Part shown: piece by piece, positions 43,612 to 54,533 of the stretch
Position numbering within the stretch: the stretch's first letter is position 1
How the letters are laid out: each line of letters opens with the position of its first letter
Assembly: GCA_003427395.1 (NCBI GenBank)
Contig: BFEA01000978.1
Span: 130,142 to 185,029 of the forward strand
From: Chara braunii
Lineage: Eukaryota; Streptophyta; Charophyceae; Charales; Characeae
Direction of reading: 5' to 3'
DNA length: 54,888 bases
Notes under the pieces: generated by a model
What the model was told of the DNA's origin: nothing
Database searches by the model: none
What the model saw: the letters and a program-made list of their open reading frames with translations, nothing else
Position numbers and translations under genes: made by a program

Positions 43612-43900
43612 CTTATAACCTAGGCTACCAGAGTGGCCCGGGGTCATTTGCCCGGCCGGGCCAAAAAAATTAAAAAAAATAAAAATAAAAACAATATTTT
43701 TGAACTTTTATTTTAATTTTAAAATTGGTAAAGAATTTCGATGTGGCCCTGGGGCAAAAGTTGTTCAGTTTATTGTTTTGCATAACATAGTTTTTTTTCG
43801 GAGTTCTTGGGGTTTTTTTGTGTTTTTTTTTTTGCTGGGAGTCCTTGCACGGGCTGGCCACCGGGGACCCGGGCGCCCGGCTGGTAGCCTAGCTTATAAC
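43612..43900. mobile_element. hAT-like MITE 3 with perfect 12-bp ends and 8-bp target duplication
   Basis: The element spans 43620-43892 (273 bp). The ends CTAGGCTACCAG and CTGGTAGCCTAG are perfect inverted repeats. CTTATAAC is duplicated exactly at 43612-43619 and 43893-43900. The paralogous segment near 52146 has the unoccupied site (CTTATGAC). GC-rich subterminal sequence surrounds an AT-rich core, as in the other two. No coding capacity. Confidence 0.92.
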
Positions 43901-43920
43901 TATTTTTTCGTCAGTTTCAA

Positions 43921-43964
<44 letters not shown>

Positions 43965-44226
43965 CATTGTCGATATGTGCAGCTTTGTCTCTGTACTATT
44001 CAGCTACATGAATTGTTGATAACCTTTTTTTTTTTTTTTTTTTTCTCTCTCTCTCTCTCTGCTTCTTTTAATGTCTATATATGCGGCCCTGTCTCTGTAC
44101 TAATCAGCAACATAAATTGTTGATAACCTTTTGTTTTATACAAGTAAGCAGTGAATGGTGTCTGACAATAGGTCGTAGAGTGCAACGTCTAATGTTTGTT
44201 ATTGTGATTTTGTTTTTGTTGTATAG

Positions 44227-44276
44227 GTATTTCACCAAAGGTTGACATTCCAGATGATTGTTTCAAAATTAAGTGA
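44227..44276 (+). pseudogene. PRIMPOL: PRIMPOL-like last recognisable exon
   Basis: The acceptor GTTGTATAG is followed by (G)ISPKVDIPDDCFKIK and TGA (44274-44276). PrimPol follows its KCHDP.C motif with a Ser/Pro-rich segment and an (L/V)P motif, here VDIPDD. Splice phase fits the previous exon. A GTATGC sequence eight bases after the TGA could be a donor if the gene once continued. The copy at 52.5 kb keeps the same stop. Confidence 0.6.
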
Positions 44277-44676
44277 AAGAGGTATGCCAAAGATCAAAAT
44301 TCCCCATTATTAAGGAATGACCTAGCTTAGTTGGTACACATACAAGCGGAATTCTCAAAATTGCATGTGGTAAAGGAGTCCTAAAAAATATCATACCCTG
44401 ATGATCTTGTTTCTGATATGATTTTAGGAACTGGTTTAGGATGTTCTTTGGTCACGTGGTCCTGTGGAGTCTACATAATACAAAAATATGGAACTAAAGG
44501 TCTAGGAGAACCAAGTTCAAACTTAGTCAACAAAATTTGTACATCCGGGATACAGAATCATATTGTGGATCATAGTCATGGTTAAAAGCTTAGAGTTACA
44601 TCATAGCCATTGTGAAAAGCTTCACGCCTGGTGCTTCATCTTTGAGTTTGCGCCAGGACCTCTTCACACTGGGATT

Positions 44677-45364
44677 GATGATGATGAGCAAATGATATTT
44701 GTGTGAGTCGTAAGTCAAATCTTTGTGTATCCGTTTTCTTGTGCATTTCACTTGTTTCATATCTTGTTTATCTGTTCTCAATTCTCCACCACACTTGTGA
44801 GTTCTCACATGTATGTGACACTATTCCTTTACTCAACCCTCCAACTGCCACTTCATATCGCTTCTCATGCAACTTTCTCGACATCATCAACGGTTCTACC
44901 TTTGCTCTTAGGTGGCATACAACGCCTTGGATTCAGACATGGGTTTCTATTACTGCTCCATCTCTTCATTTCTCTGCTCTGCTGGTCGGGGGTTGGTTTT
45001 CTACTCATTGATGTGTACCATGTCCTAAATGTTATTCTAAGATACCTGTTGTTCTTCTTCAGTTCGTGGCTCAGGGCGTAAGCAGCATCCATGAAGTGGT
45101 GTGCCAGCTTGCCCTTCAATCTTTCTTTCATCTCCTTTCCTGCTCCTGCGTCTCCCTCTCTTCTGCAGACAACGACTTCTCTTCATGTCCCTCAGTTCCC
45201 TCATGTTGCACAACCAGCTACCATCTGTCGTCTTCTCCTCCCGACTCTTCGTTAACCTCCACCACCCCCTTCTTATTCTCTGATTTTCCTCTTTATTTGT
45301 CTTTTTCCACTCTATCCTTGTTTTCCTTCTGTTTTGATGCAAGTGCTAACTCTCCCCCTCTTCC
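44677..45364. other. No gene recognised
   Basis: Open frames here are pyrimidine-rich and overlap on both strands without recognisable motifs. Confidence 0.35.
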
Positions 45365-45871
45365 TTATGTTTCATCTAACGATGAAATCGTTTGTTGTAG
45401 ACTCAGGTTCCCAGCACTTATTCGGCCCTTTGTGGCCAAACCAGATACAACTGAAATATCCAGAGAGGCTGATGGGATTGCGGAGATTCCAAGACCAGAG
45501 GAGATGTCAAATTTATTATAGCTGGACCAAGGTTCATTGACAAAGGTAAAAACGTTGTCCGTTAAGATACCAACGGTGTCTTGTTTCACGCCCAAAATGA
45601 GTCCATCTTCAAATCTCAAATACACCGCCACACTTGTTGCTAAGCCTTCGTTGTCCGCAGTTAAGACTCCAATAACATGTTGTATGAAATCTGAGAAGTT
45701 TGTTATAAAGCTACCGAATCGAGTGGCAAAATGAACCATAGATGCAACCAGTGGTGCTATCACATGAACCAGAGGAGCTAAAAGCAGCGGAGTGGACACA
45801 AAGAGTGCATAGTATACCAATCCAGAGAGTCTAGTTGGCGTGAAAGCGAAAGAACAAAATAGAAGTGCCAT
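45365..45871 (-). CDS. Unrecognised ORF, possibly one exon of a hydrophobic protein
   Basis: Taking the ATG at 45871 (minus strand) gives about 168 residues with balanced composition, unlike the simple-sequence frames around it. The N-terminal half is hydrophobic (ALLFCSFAF, GLVYYALFVSTPLLLAPLV, then a HVIAPLVASMV stretch), suggesting one or two membrane segments. The C-terminal half is polar (VGILTDNVFTFVNEPWSSYN). The frame is open upstream to a TGA near 45935, with an ACCATCAG acceptor-like sequence between, so it may be an internal exon. No family recognised; chance is a real alternative. Confidence 0.25.
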   Translation of the reverse strand: MALLFCSFAFTPTRLSGLVYYALFVSTPLLLAPLVHVIAPLVASMVHFATRFGSFITNFSDFIQHVIGVLTADNEGLATSVAVYLRFEDGLILGVKQDTVGILTDNVFTFVNEPWSSYNKFDISSGLGISAIPSASLDISVVSGLATKGRISAGNLSLQQTISSLDET

Positions 45872-45935
45872 AACCTCGTACAAACCAGGAAGAGGGTATG
45901 TGGACGAAGATTTGGCTGATGGTGTCGGTCAGAAT

Positions 45936-46688
45936 GGAAGGCCAGAGGATTCCGAGAGGTTGTCAAGGGAACAAGAAGAAGACTTCAGTAAAAGACAAAC
46001 AATGCAATTTGGGGATTGATGTAGAAAGAGAATAAGGAGCAAGCGGGTTGAGGCGATCGCCAATTGAGAAGGAAAAGTATAAGACTGTGGCAGGGTTGAC
46101 CACTGATAAAGTGAGACAGGAACGTTCAAAAAAACATGTTGTTATTGATCAACACAACGGGATGAACGGATCTCAATGCCCCTAAACAAATAAAATAAAA
46201 TTGTCAACGTGAACATACGATTTAGTGAAGTTCGAGCTTGATCCAGAAAGCGAAGGGGACATGTGACAAGAAATGCAAGGATTGTATGGGTCTGCACACT
46301 ACAGCACAATAAGAATGCATCCATGGGTGAGTTGGGGGTATACGAATGGGGATAAGGATTGGGTAAGGAAGCATAGTGATAACTCATCAGCAACAGAAAC
46401 GTCCAATGAGGACTACGACGCACCAGATGGAGATTCACAACTTAAACCGAAGGGTTTCAATAGTTCAGCATATGGAATGAGGATTGAACGAAAGAAGTGG
46501 TTGAAACCAAGTAGGTGTTTGTAACCATTTTCAGCGTTGCATTATTCGAATTGGATATATCCCTGCAAGGTATGAGTTACGCTCTGGGGATAGCCTGTGA
46601 ATTTTGCTGCCACACTTGTCCTCTCCCCATCACAGAAGTGGATGCTCTTCAACGAACAAGGTCGTCAACATCACGAGAATGTGAGTTG

Positions 46689-46689
<1 letters not shown>
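45936..46689. other. No confirmed gene; possible further exons of the minus-strand ORF
   Basis: Minus-strand frames at 46142-46438 and 45929-46129 are open for 60-98 codons, and a TTTATTTGTTTAG acceptor-like sequence exists on that strand near 46185. I cannot join them with confidence. Confidence 0.2.
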
Positions 46690-46726
<37 letters not shown>

Positions 46727-46774
46727 AGGAAAAACCTTTGCATTGTGACATATAGGAATACTTCAATTGAGAGA

Positions 46775-46820
<46 letters not shown>

Positions 46821-46860
46821 AAAAGAAAAAACTTCGCATTGTGATATATAGCAATACTTC

Positions 46861-46912
<52 letters not shown>

Positions 46913-46916
46913 AAGA
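46690..46916. repeat. (GA)n microsatellites in a tandemly repeated unit
   Basis: Three GA runs alternate with a CATTGTGA(C/T)ATATAG unit followed by AATACTTCAATTGAGAG, present at about 46741 and 46839. Confidence 0.85.
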
Positions 46917-46993
46917 GGTTAAGGTGGGATGTGTGAAATGGCAACGGTGAACAACTTATACCATTCACGGTGGTTATTATGGGTATGTGGGGA

Positions 46994-47082
46994 TAGTTTT
47001 CTAAAGGGTATATCAGTTAAGTCTGATATATGACATTTAGTTTTCTAAAGGGTATATGAGTTAAGTCTGATATATGACATTT
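46994..47082. repeat. 45-bp tandem duplicate
   Basis: AGTTTTCTAAAGGGTATAT, then (C/G)AGTTAAGTCTGATATATGAC, occurs twice in succession (46995 and 47040) with one difference. Confidence 0.9.
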
Positions 47083-47394
47083 TTTTAGGCACCCTGATTG
47101 CAGTCTTAGTCTTATACACATATTTGCTGGAAAAGTATACTTGTATAGGGCTTTAAACGACCAGGACAACTACTGATGAATGCATTTTTTTGCGCGACAA
47201 GCTTTTTCCTTCGGTTTTTCCTAACAATGTTTTCAGTTTCATATCATCTATTTGCAATATGGCTATAGTTTTTTTAACTTTTTAACTTCTTTTTTTTTTT
47301 TTCATAATTTTTCTTTTGTATTCCCTATTACAAATTTTATATTCCCATCATTACATTATCAACCTGTGTATGTGTCTCTGCTCTTATTAAAAAC

Positions 47395-49540
47395 CTTGAA
47401 TGATCCATACATCGTGAATTATTTGAAAAAACTTGGAATAAAACTCCTTTATAATGTGTTCATGAATGATCCTGAAATGGTGAGGCTATGAAAGTGACAG
47501 AAATAAACCCCCTTGACACTTCTGCACTGATCCTGGAAACCTCGAATAATCTTGGTGTAGGGAAGGGTCAGAAAAACCTGAAGGAACTCCTTTAGACACT
47601 TATTTAGTGAACCTGAATCATCCTAAAGAATCCTTGAGTGGAGAAAGGTCTGAAAACCCTGAAAACAACACCCATTGACACTTGTTTTCTCATCCCGAAA
47701 AATCCTTAATGATCAAAAAGTGATGAAGAACCTGAACAACCTGAAAGCAACCCCTATGGCCACCTATTCAAGATACCTAAACATCCCGAATCATCCAGAA
47801 GGACCTCAAACACTTGAAACCAACCCCCATCTATGATACTTCAACGTCATGAATCATCCTGAAGTGATGAAGGACCTGAACAACCTAAAAGCAGCCCCTA
47901 TGGGCAACTCATTAAGATACTTGAACAACCCAAATCATCCTGAAGTGATGAAGGACCTAAACAACCTAAAAATACAGGCCCCTATGGCCACCTTTTTTTA
48001 TACATGAACATCCTGAATCATCATCAATTGATGAAGGACCTGAACACCCGCAAAGCAGGCCCTATGGTTACCTGTTTTTGATACCTGAACATCCTGAATC
48101 ATCCTGAAGTGATGAACAACATGAACACCCTTAAAACAGGCATTACGGCCACCTGTTTTGATACCTGAACATCCTCAATGATCCTTACATGGTGAACGAC
48201 CTGAACAACCTGAAGCCAGACCCTATGGCCACCTGTTTTTTTATACCTCAGCATCTTGAATCATCCTTAAGTGATGAATTACTTGAACACCCTTAAACTA
48301 GGCGTTACAATCACTTGTTTTTTATACATGAACATCCTGAATTATCCTGAAGTGATAAACGACCTGAACACTATGAAAGCACTCTCTATGGCCACCTGTT
48401 TTTTTTATACTTGAACATCCTGAATGATCCTTGAGTGGTGACCGACCTGAACACCCTGAAATTAGGCCCTATGGTCACCTGCTTTTTATACTTGAACATC
48501 CTGAATCATCCTGAAGTGATGAACGACCTAAACACCCTGAAGCCAGGCCCTAAGGCCACCTGTTTTTTATACTTGAACATCCTGAATGATCCCGAAGCGA
48601 TGAACGACTAGGACACCCCAAAACCAGACCCTATGGTCATCTGTTGTCGATACTTGAACATCATAAGTCATCCTCAAGTGATGAACGACCTGAACAACCG
48701 GAAACCAGGCCCTATGGTCATCTGTTTTTTATCCTTAAACATCCTGAATGATCCTGGAGTAATGAAAGACCGGAACACCTTGAAACCAGACCCTATGGCC
48801 ACATGTTTTTCATACTTGAACATCGTGAATAATCCGGAAGTGATGAACGACCTGAACACCCTGAAACCAAACCCTATTGCCACCTGGTTTTGATACTTAA
48901 ATATCCTATATCATTCTGAAGTGATGAATGATTTGCACATCCTAAGACCAGGCCCTATGGCCACCTGGTTTTTATACTTGAACATGTTCTATCATCCTAA
49001 CGACCTGAACACCCTGAAACCAGACCCTATGATTACCTGGTTTTGATACTTGAACATCCTGAATAATCCTAAAGTGATGAACGACCTGAACACTCTAAAA
49101 GCAGGACCTATGGTCATCTGTTTTTGATACTTAAACATCCTTAATCATCCTGAAGTGATGAACGACCTGAACACCCGGAAACCAGATGTATGGGCCACCT
49201 GTTTTTTATAGTTAAACATCTCGAATGATTCTGAAGTGATGAACGATCTGAACACCCTGAAAACAGACCCTATGACCACGTGTTTTTTATATCTGAAGAT
49301 CGTGAATCATCTTGAAGCGATGAACGACCTGAACATCCTTAAAGCAGACATTACGGCCAGTTGTCTTTTATACCTCAATATCTTGAATCATCCTGAAGTT
49401 ATAAACGACATGAACACCCTGAAACCACTCCCTGTGGCCACCTGTTTTTGATACTTCAGTATTCTGGATCATCCTGAAGTGACGAACGACCTGAACACCC
49501 TGAAACCAAACATTAAGGTCATTTGTTTATGATACATGAG
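47395..49540. repeat. 81-bp tandem repeat, about 25 units, 27 codons per unit
   Basis: Units share (G/T)GATGAACGACCTGAACACC, CTGAAACCAG(G/A)CCCTATGG and CACCTGTTTTTxATACTTGA. Period measured at 48554, 48635, 48716 and 48797 is exactly 81. On the + strand one frame gives repeated YLNILN(H/D)PEVMNDLNTLKP, and 48633-48893 is open for three units. The minus strand is open for 48674-48883. The left part (47.4-47.9 kb) is more diverged. Stops and indels break any long frame. Satellite DNA, or the remains of a repeat protein. Confidence 0.9.
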
Positions 49541-50839
49541 CAACACCAATGATGAGAAAAACACGGAGTATGAGAAACCCGCAATCTTTCAAATGATTCT
49601 TGAAAATTGTAGGCAAAAGTGACGAAAACCTGAGACAGTGGAAAGGTAGTTGGAGTAAGTTATACAAAAAAATATCTGTGATGAAAAATACACACATTGT
49701 TAACCTTCTCTCCTAACTAGAGTATGAGATTGTACTGGTTTTCTCTTAAACTTGTTATCTTTGCGTGTTGCGCATGTAGGTAGAAGAATGCTTGCAAGGA
49801 AGGTTGATTGTGTCTACAAAGGATGATGAAAAATATTATCTTTTTTCTACTTACCGTTACCTGGTTGTCAAAAGGGGATGCGTTTTGAAATTGGTTAATC
49901 CAATGTGTGTCAAAAATAGTTGGATTTGAATAAAGAAGACAATATTAAATTGGACTTAATCCAATGTGTGTCGAAAAATAATTGGAATTAAATAAAAAAA
50001 ATAATATTAAATTGGACTTATCTTTTTCTCGAGGATTGACCCATTTTATCCCGAATTACCTAATGTGTCTGTACCTCTGAAAATGGTTCTTATTCTTTAT
50101 CTTTTCTGATTTTTTTCGTCCAAGTTACCTTGAACTCAGGAGAAATGAAAATAATTGAAAGTTACTCGTGGTGGACGCAGTATTTTTCTCTAGGAAGCCT
50201 CTGGGGTGGGGGTTCGTTGTTTTAGGAGTTGGCACTCCAATCGTCCAAGAGTGGACCGCTCTACGAGGGGGTACTTTGTCGATTCGGTGGAAATAACCCA
50301 ACTTCTTAGATCTGAGTCTTATGCTCGGGCGAGGAGGAGGAGTACCCCAGACCACTTCCTAGAAGGAGAGACATGCAACACTTCAAGCAATGCACCTGAT
50401 CGATCAAGAATCATTCGCAAAACAATCAGTTATCCAAGAAAACTAAGATTTATGGAGACGGGTGTGTGCGTGTCCAATCTTAGGTCGGTGGTATGATGAA
50501 ATGAATGACTTTGGCGTCGTGTCTCATCAAGTCAAGCTAAGGCAGACCGACTACCTCGTCGGTTGTATCGAGGTTATTGTTGGAAGTCAACTCCTCGCTG
50601 ACGGCAGTATAATTTTTTTTTTTTATGTAGTTCGACCCAGGTTGTCGAATTTTATTTTTATCTTGTGTTATTGGATGTACCATATGATGATTTGCATTCT
50701 TTCAGTTATCATTTCAGATTGGATATACATTTCTATCAACTACAATTGATTCTTTTTGATGTAATTATGTGTGTGGTTGTTATAACTTTCCTTTGACTGT
50801 GTGTCTAAGGGACCAGGATTAATGTTGGATTTCACCCTT
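49541..50839. other. No gene recognised; contains a short tandem duplicate
   Basis: TTGGxxTTAATCCAATGTGTGTC and a following AATATTAAATTGGACTTA stretch occur in two units of about 60 bp (49891-50020). Open frames at 50206-50496 and 50462-50749 show no motif. Confidence 0.5.
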
Positions 50840-51307
50840 GGTTGAGACTGTCCTAGTCGAGTGGCGTACACTTCGTTTTTAGGAGATCGGCGCCCTAATG
50901 GACAAACGACGTTCGGGGTCCTTGACGTTTAACCACATGTACCTATACTACAGTGAACGAACAAACACGCTCGGCTGACCTACCTTTGCAACTACATGTA
51001 TTTTTTTCCGCATGTAGGTCAGTAGCTCGCTTGGGACACACCCCTAAGGGTGGTGACAACCCCTTAGGGAAGGCAAGTTGTGCCCCGCGAGAACCTATCC
51101 TGTCGTAGGGGACTTTGGGAAGTACGATTGACGCACCTGGCTAGAGGGGCGAAGAAACGACGAGACCGCGCCCGCCTCGGCAATTCGCGGGGTTATTTTG
51201 CATTATCCCCAAGTTGTCTCCTCGGTTTTGTTTTGTTTTTCTCCTTCGTGATATGGTTGGGAGGGCTCTCGCCTTTGTGAAAAATGTGGGAGCCCGTGCA
51301 CTCGACA
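50840..51307 (+). repeat. LTR terminal module, copy F
   Basis: It begins GGTTGAGACTGTCCTAGTCG like copy D, carries GGTGACAACCCCTTAGGGA and CCTATCCTGTCGTAGGGGAC, and ends GTGCACTCGACA at 51307. No tRNA-Asp-type primer site follows, so it is a solo or truncated end. Confidence 0.7.
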
Positions 51308-51557
51308 CCGGTACTGGTTCCGAAACTTGTGCAGAAACCAACGAGCCTAGCTAAGTCGGAACACCTACAAACTGTTGCAAGGTAGACCCGAGTTTGGCCC
51401 CCATTGCATAAATACGAGAAAAATATTGTAACTTGACTTACTTTGGGCGAGTCAGTTCGATGTTGGTACCTCAAGGTCGTGACCAGCTGTTCGGTCATTA
51501 GGGACATACGTTAAAATTGGAACGATATAAGGAAAATTAACATGGCTCTGCGCAGAG

Positions 51558-51922
51558 ATGGCATGTATAAATCAGAATCAACATTTTTCTCTCTTTTCTT
51601 TTGTGTGTGTGTGTAAGCACCCTGCGAGCGAGAGCGTCGTGAAATCGTGTGAAGCAGACCCAATTGGTGCTTATGGCAGGGTTCAACTTTACGATGCGTA
51701 TTATAGGTACCATCTTCATAACAAGACTGAATGTTGTGTTTATCATTTTATGGATCGTCACGTTGTATCAGTCGGGATCCCGTTGCTGGACATCGTGCTT
51801 ATCTCCGACGAGCCAAGACACTTTGTTACACTGCGAGGAAGTTTAAGTATGGTAGGGGAATGACGAAGTTGGAGGAGAAAAAAAGGAAGTTGAAGGTGGC
51901 AGAGAGGAGCGCCGTGAAGTGA
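51558..51922 (+). CDS. Unrecognised overlapping open frames
   Basis: A 101-codon frame (51558-51863) and a 63-codon frame (51731-51922) overlap. The second ends in a basic tail (KFKYGRGMTKLEEKKRKLK) and stops at TGA. Neither resembles a family I know. They lie just left of the segmental duplicate copy 2. Could be an exon of an unidentified gene or chance. Confidence 0.15.
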
Positions 51923-51985
51923 GAAGTTGTACCTCGCCGTGTATTTTTCAATATTCTAGCAAAAAATTCATTCTTATGCTGCACA

Positions 51986-52941
51986 TTTAAGTGAAAGATG
52001 TTTGGGTACACTTTGAAAATGAGATGAAAACACGGTCTGGTTTAGGGAAGTGGCAATGCGGTGGCAAGGGAAAGATAGGTTCTGATTACCCTTCGCCTAT
52101 TACACATTAGGGTCACCACACACAATAACTGTCCCACAAAAAGCTTATGACCATTTTTTCATCAGTTTTAATTTTTTTTTTTTTTTTTTTTTCTCTTTCT
52201 CTCTCTCTTTGTGTGTGTGTGTGTGTGTGTTTCAGTGTCTATATGTGCAGCTCTGTCTCCATACTATTCAACGACATGAATTGTTGATAACCTTTTTTTT
52301 TTTTTTTCTCCCTCTCTCTCTCTCTGTCTGTTTTTTTTAATGTTGATATATGCGGATATGTCTCTGTACTAATCAGCAACATAAATTGCTAATAACCTTT
52401 TGTTTTACACGAGTAAGAAGTGAATGATGTCTGACAATAGGTCGTAGAGTGCAACTTTTAATGTTCGTTATTGTGATTTTGTTTTTGCTGTGTAGGTCTT
52501 TCACTAAAGGTTGACATTCCAGATGATTGTTTCAAAATTAAGTGAAAGAGGTATGTCAAAGATCAAAATTCCTTATTATTAATGAATGACTTAGCTCAGT
52601 TGTTAGACATACGGGTAGAATTCTTGAAATCGCATGTGGTAAAGGAGTCCTCAAGAATATCATGCCCTCAATATCTTGTTTCTGATATGATTTTAGGAAC
52701 TGGTTGGGGATGTTCTTTGGTCACGTGGTCCTGTTGAGTCTACATGATACAAAAATATGGAACTAAAGGCCTAGAAGAACCAACCTTGAACTTAGTCAAC
52801 AAAATGTGTACATCCGGGCTAAAGAATCATATTGTTGATCATAGTCATGGTTAAAAACTTAGAGTTACATCATAGCCATTGTGAAAAGCTTCAGGCCTGG
52901 TGCTTCATCTTTGAGTTTGTGCCAGGACCTCTTCACACTGG
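51986..52941. repeat. Segmental duplicate, copy 2 (carries a second copy of the last PRIMPOL-like exon)
   Basis: Homologous to 43455-44672. It lacks hAT-like element 3 (empty site near 52146). The terminal exon copy is at 52500-52549, with SLKVDIPDDCFKIK and the same TGA. Homology ends abruptly at CACTGG, where an LTR-like module begins. Confidence 0.88.
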
Positions 52942-53516
52942 TGTTGTGCGCGGCGGTCCCACACCCAGACGCAAAGTGCTTTTGTATCGGACCTCACGGT
53001 CGTGTCACGCAGGAGTCTTTTTTTTGTCATTTTAACGAAACACCACTCCGACCGTGCGTACGTGCTATACCTCTCGAGACTCCCTACGATAGGTTAGGGA
53101 TCCCTCGACGTACAACATTACCTCCACCTGCGGGAGCTGTCACCATCCCTTAGGTGGGCGTATCCCTGTTGAGCTACTGACGCACGTGCGAAGGATTTTA
53201 CATGCAATCGCAGAGGTAGGCCAGCCGAGGGCGTTTTCTCGATCGCCGTAGCATGGGCATACACGCGGTAGAACTCCTTAAGACTGACCCGTACGTTGTG
53301 CCCCGAGGTGCTAACTCTCGGACCGACTATCTAATCAGGTCGACTTTCTCGGACAGTCTTCCATGCTTAGCTAACTATGACAGTGACTCTATGTTTACTT
53401 TGTTTACCATGTGAGAGAGAAGCTTGAGTCAATTCCCCTTGTACTCTCCCATTCTCTCAAGACAGAGCTTGGACAAATGACTTCCTAAACCCCGACCAGC
53501 TTAAGATCTTATCCAC

Positions 53517-53567
<51 letters not shown>

Positions 53568-54120
53568 TTAGGGGAGCGAAATGAGCGGTAGACCTCACTT
53601 TCATAATTGTTGTGTCTCGTGTCCAAATGTCCCAGACGATCCCAAATTCAGAAGACAATTCAATGCCCTGCACCTGCGCACGTGCAAGAAAATCACATAC
53701 ATGCATACAGATGCAGACACAAAATGCGCTACAAGCGTCAACCTTTAACCCATTCATAGTAGGTCCCACTCATCCCAAAACCTTGAAAACAACATTCCTT
53801 CCTAATCCCGACTCCTTTTATCCCAGCCCTTCACATTTTTAAAGACCTCTGAGTGTGATTTGGACAATTTTAGGCATAGATACAGGGGGAAGATTTATCT
53901 GCTTCCTTCTTAGGTCTTGTTTTAGGTGTGGGCATCAAGCCATGTGGAAGTTGAGTCGGAGTTCTACCGACCTGTTATCAAATGATAACAGAATTTGCAG
54001 TTCCTTCCGGATTTCTTCCGTAGTCCTCTCCAAGAGTGATGAATCATATAGACACAGCACAGTCCGAAAGAATCTTAACATCATCTCTTTGGGTTCTAGA
54101 AGATTTCTTCTAGACTTGTG
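52942..54120 (-). mobile_element. LTR-like element E inserted into segmental duplicate copy 2
   Basis: It starts TGTTGTGCGCGGCGGTCC, matching the TGTCGAGCGCATCGGTCC end of the giant LTRs. It then follows the terminal module: GTCACGCAGGAGT near 53004, CTACGATAGGTTAGGGATCC near 53083, TGCGGGAGCTGTCACCATCC near 53130 and GCCAGCCGAGGGCGTTTTCTC near 53220. The CTGTTATCA-AA-TGATAACAG palindrome (53972-53991) lies further in, as in LTRs A and B. Between these it is diverged. The right limit is unknown and may lie outside the window. Confidence 0.6.
53517..53565. repeat. (AT)n microsatellite
   Basis: Uninterrupted TA dinucleotides of about 45 bp. Confidence 0.97.
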
Positions 54121-54533
54121 ACCCAAAGTTCGGTGCTCCTCGTCGATCTACCGCCTAACTTCTACACTGATCTAACTGCCTGTCCGCTCCCTAGTCAACC
54201 CGGGTGACGAACAAAGTTCATTCCGAACCCCTTTAGTCCCCGCGGTTTTACTTAGTTTCCCCTTCTTTAAAGGTTAATTATGAGCCTCATGTCCCTAGTG
54301 ACCACAAGCAATACCATTCATTCAACTCAGAGAGGAATCTCGTGATGAAGATCAAGTCAGATTTTCAAAGGATGATAAACCTCTCTAGGTCAGGATCTCA
54401 CTTATCCTTCCTTACTGGAATCACCGAGTTAGTAATGGGTCGAATTAGCTATATGGAAGCAGACATCTGGTCGTGGATCGATCAGGATACACTCAAACTT
54501 CATTAGCATCTGGCGTGGAGAGTATAAGTTAAC
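54121..54533. other. No feature recognised
   Basis: No open frame or repeat of note; probably still part of element E. Confidence 0.3.

Larger units (their letters stand above)
17212..44276 (+). pseudogene. PRIMPOL: PRIMPOL-like primase-polymerase gene, decayed and transposon-stretched
   Basis: Exons in the correct order and mostly in matching splice phase encode the landmarks of the eukaryotic PrimPol family (archaeo-eukaryotic primase superfamily with a UL52-type zinc finger): motif I region (17212-17378), SRH motif II (17538-17620), the motif III Asp (19054-19290), and zinc-finger halves IGRRHKKN (22765-22872) and FKCHDAECKG (43315-43379). PrimPol reprimes stalled forks in nucleus and mitochondria. 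Lesions: a frameshift and Glu-to-Lys change at motif I, a one-base frameshift before motif II, TAA and TAG within the finger exon, and a frameshift in the second finger exon. The N-terminus was not found. The intron between the two finger halves is 20.4 kb and holds a whole retroelement. Most likely a pseudogene; a family member with unusual splicing is less likely. Confidence 0.75.
43455..44672. repeat. Segmental duplicate, copy 1 (contains the last PRIMPOL-like exon)
   Basis: It matches 51986-52941 from the TTTGAAAATGAGATGAAAAC stretch to the GACCTCTTCACACTGG stretch, with high identity. Copy 1 alone contains hAT-like element 3 and longer T, CT and GT microsatellites (43925-43962, 44026-44061). 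Confidence 0.88.

Noticed and set aside
44318-44420. tRNA-like A box (TAGCTTAGTTGG) near 44328
   Set aside because: No B box at the expected distance in either duplicate copy.
44600-44705. Frame with HCEKLHAWCFIFEF as a further PRIMPOL exon
   Set aside because: Present in both duplicates but with no splice borders or family motif; likeness not convincing.
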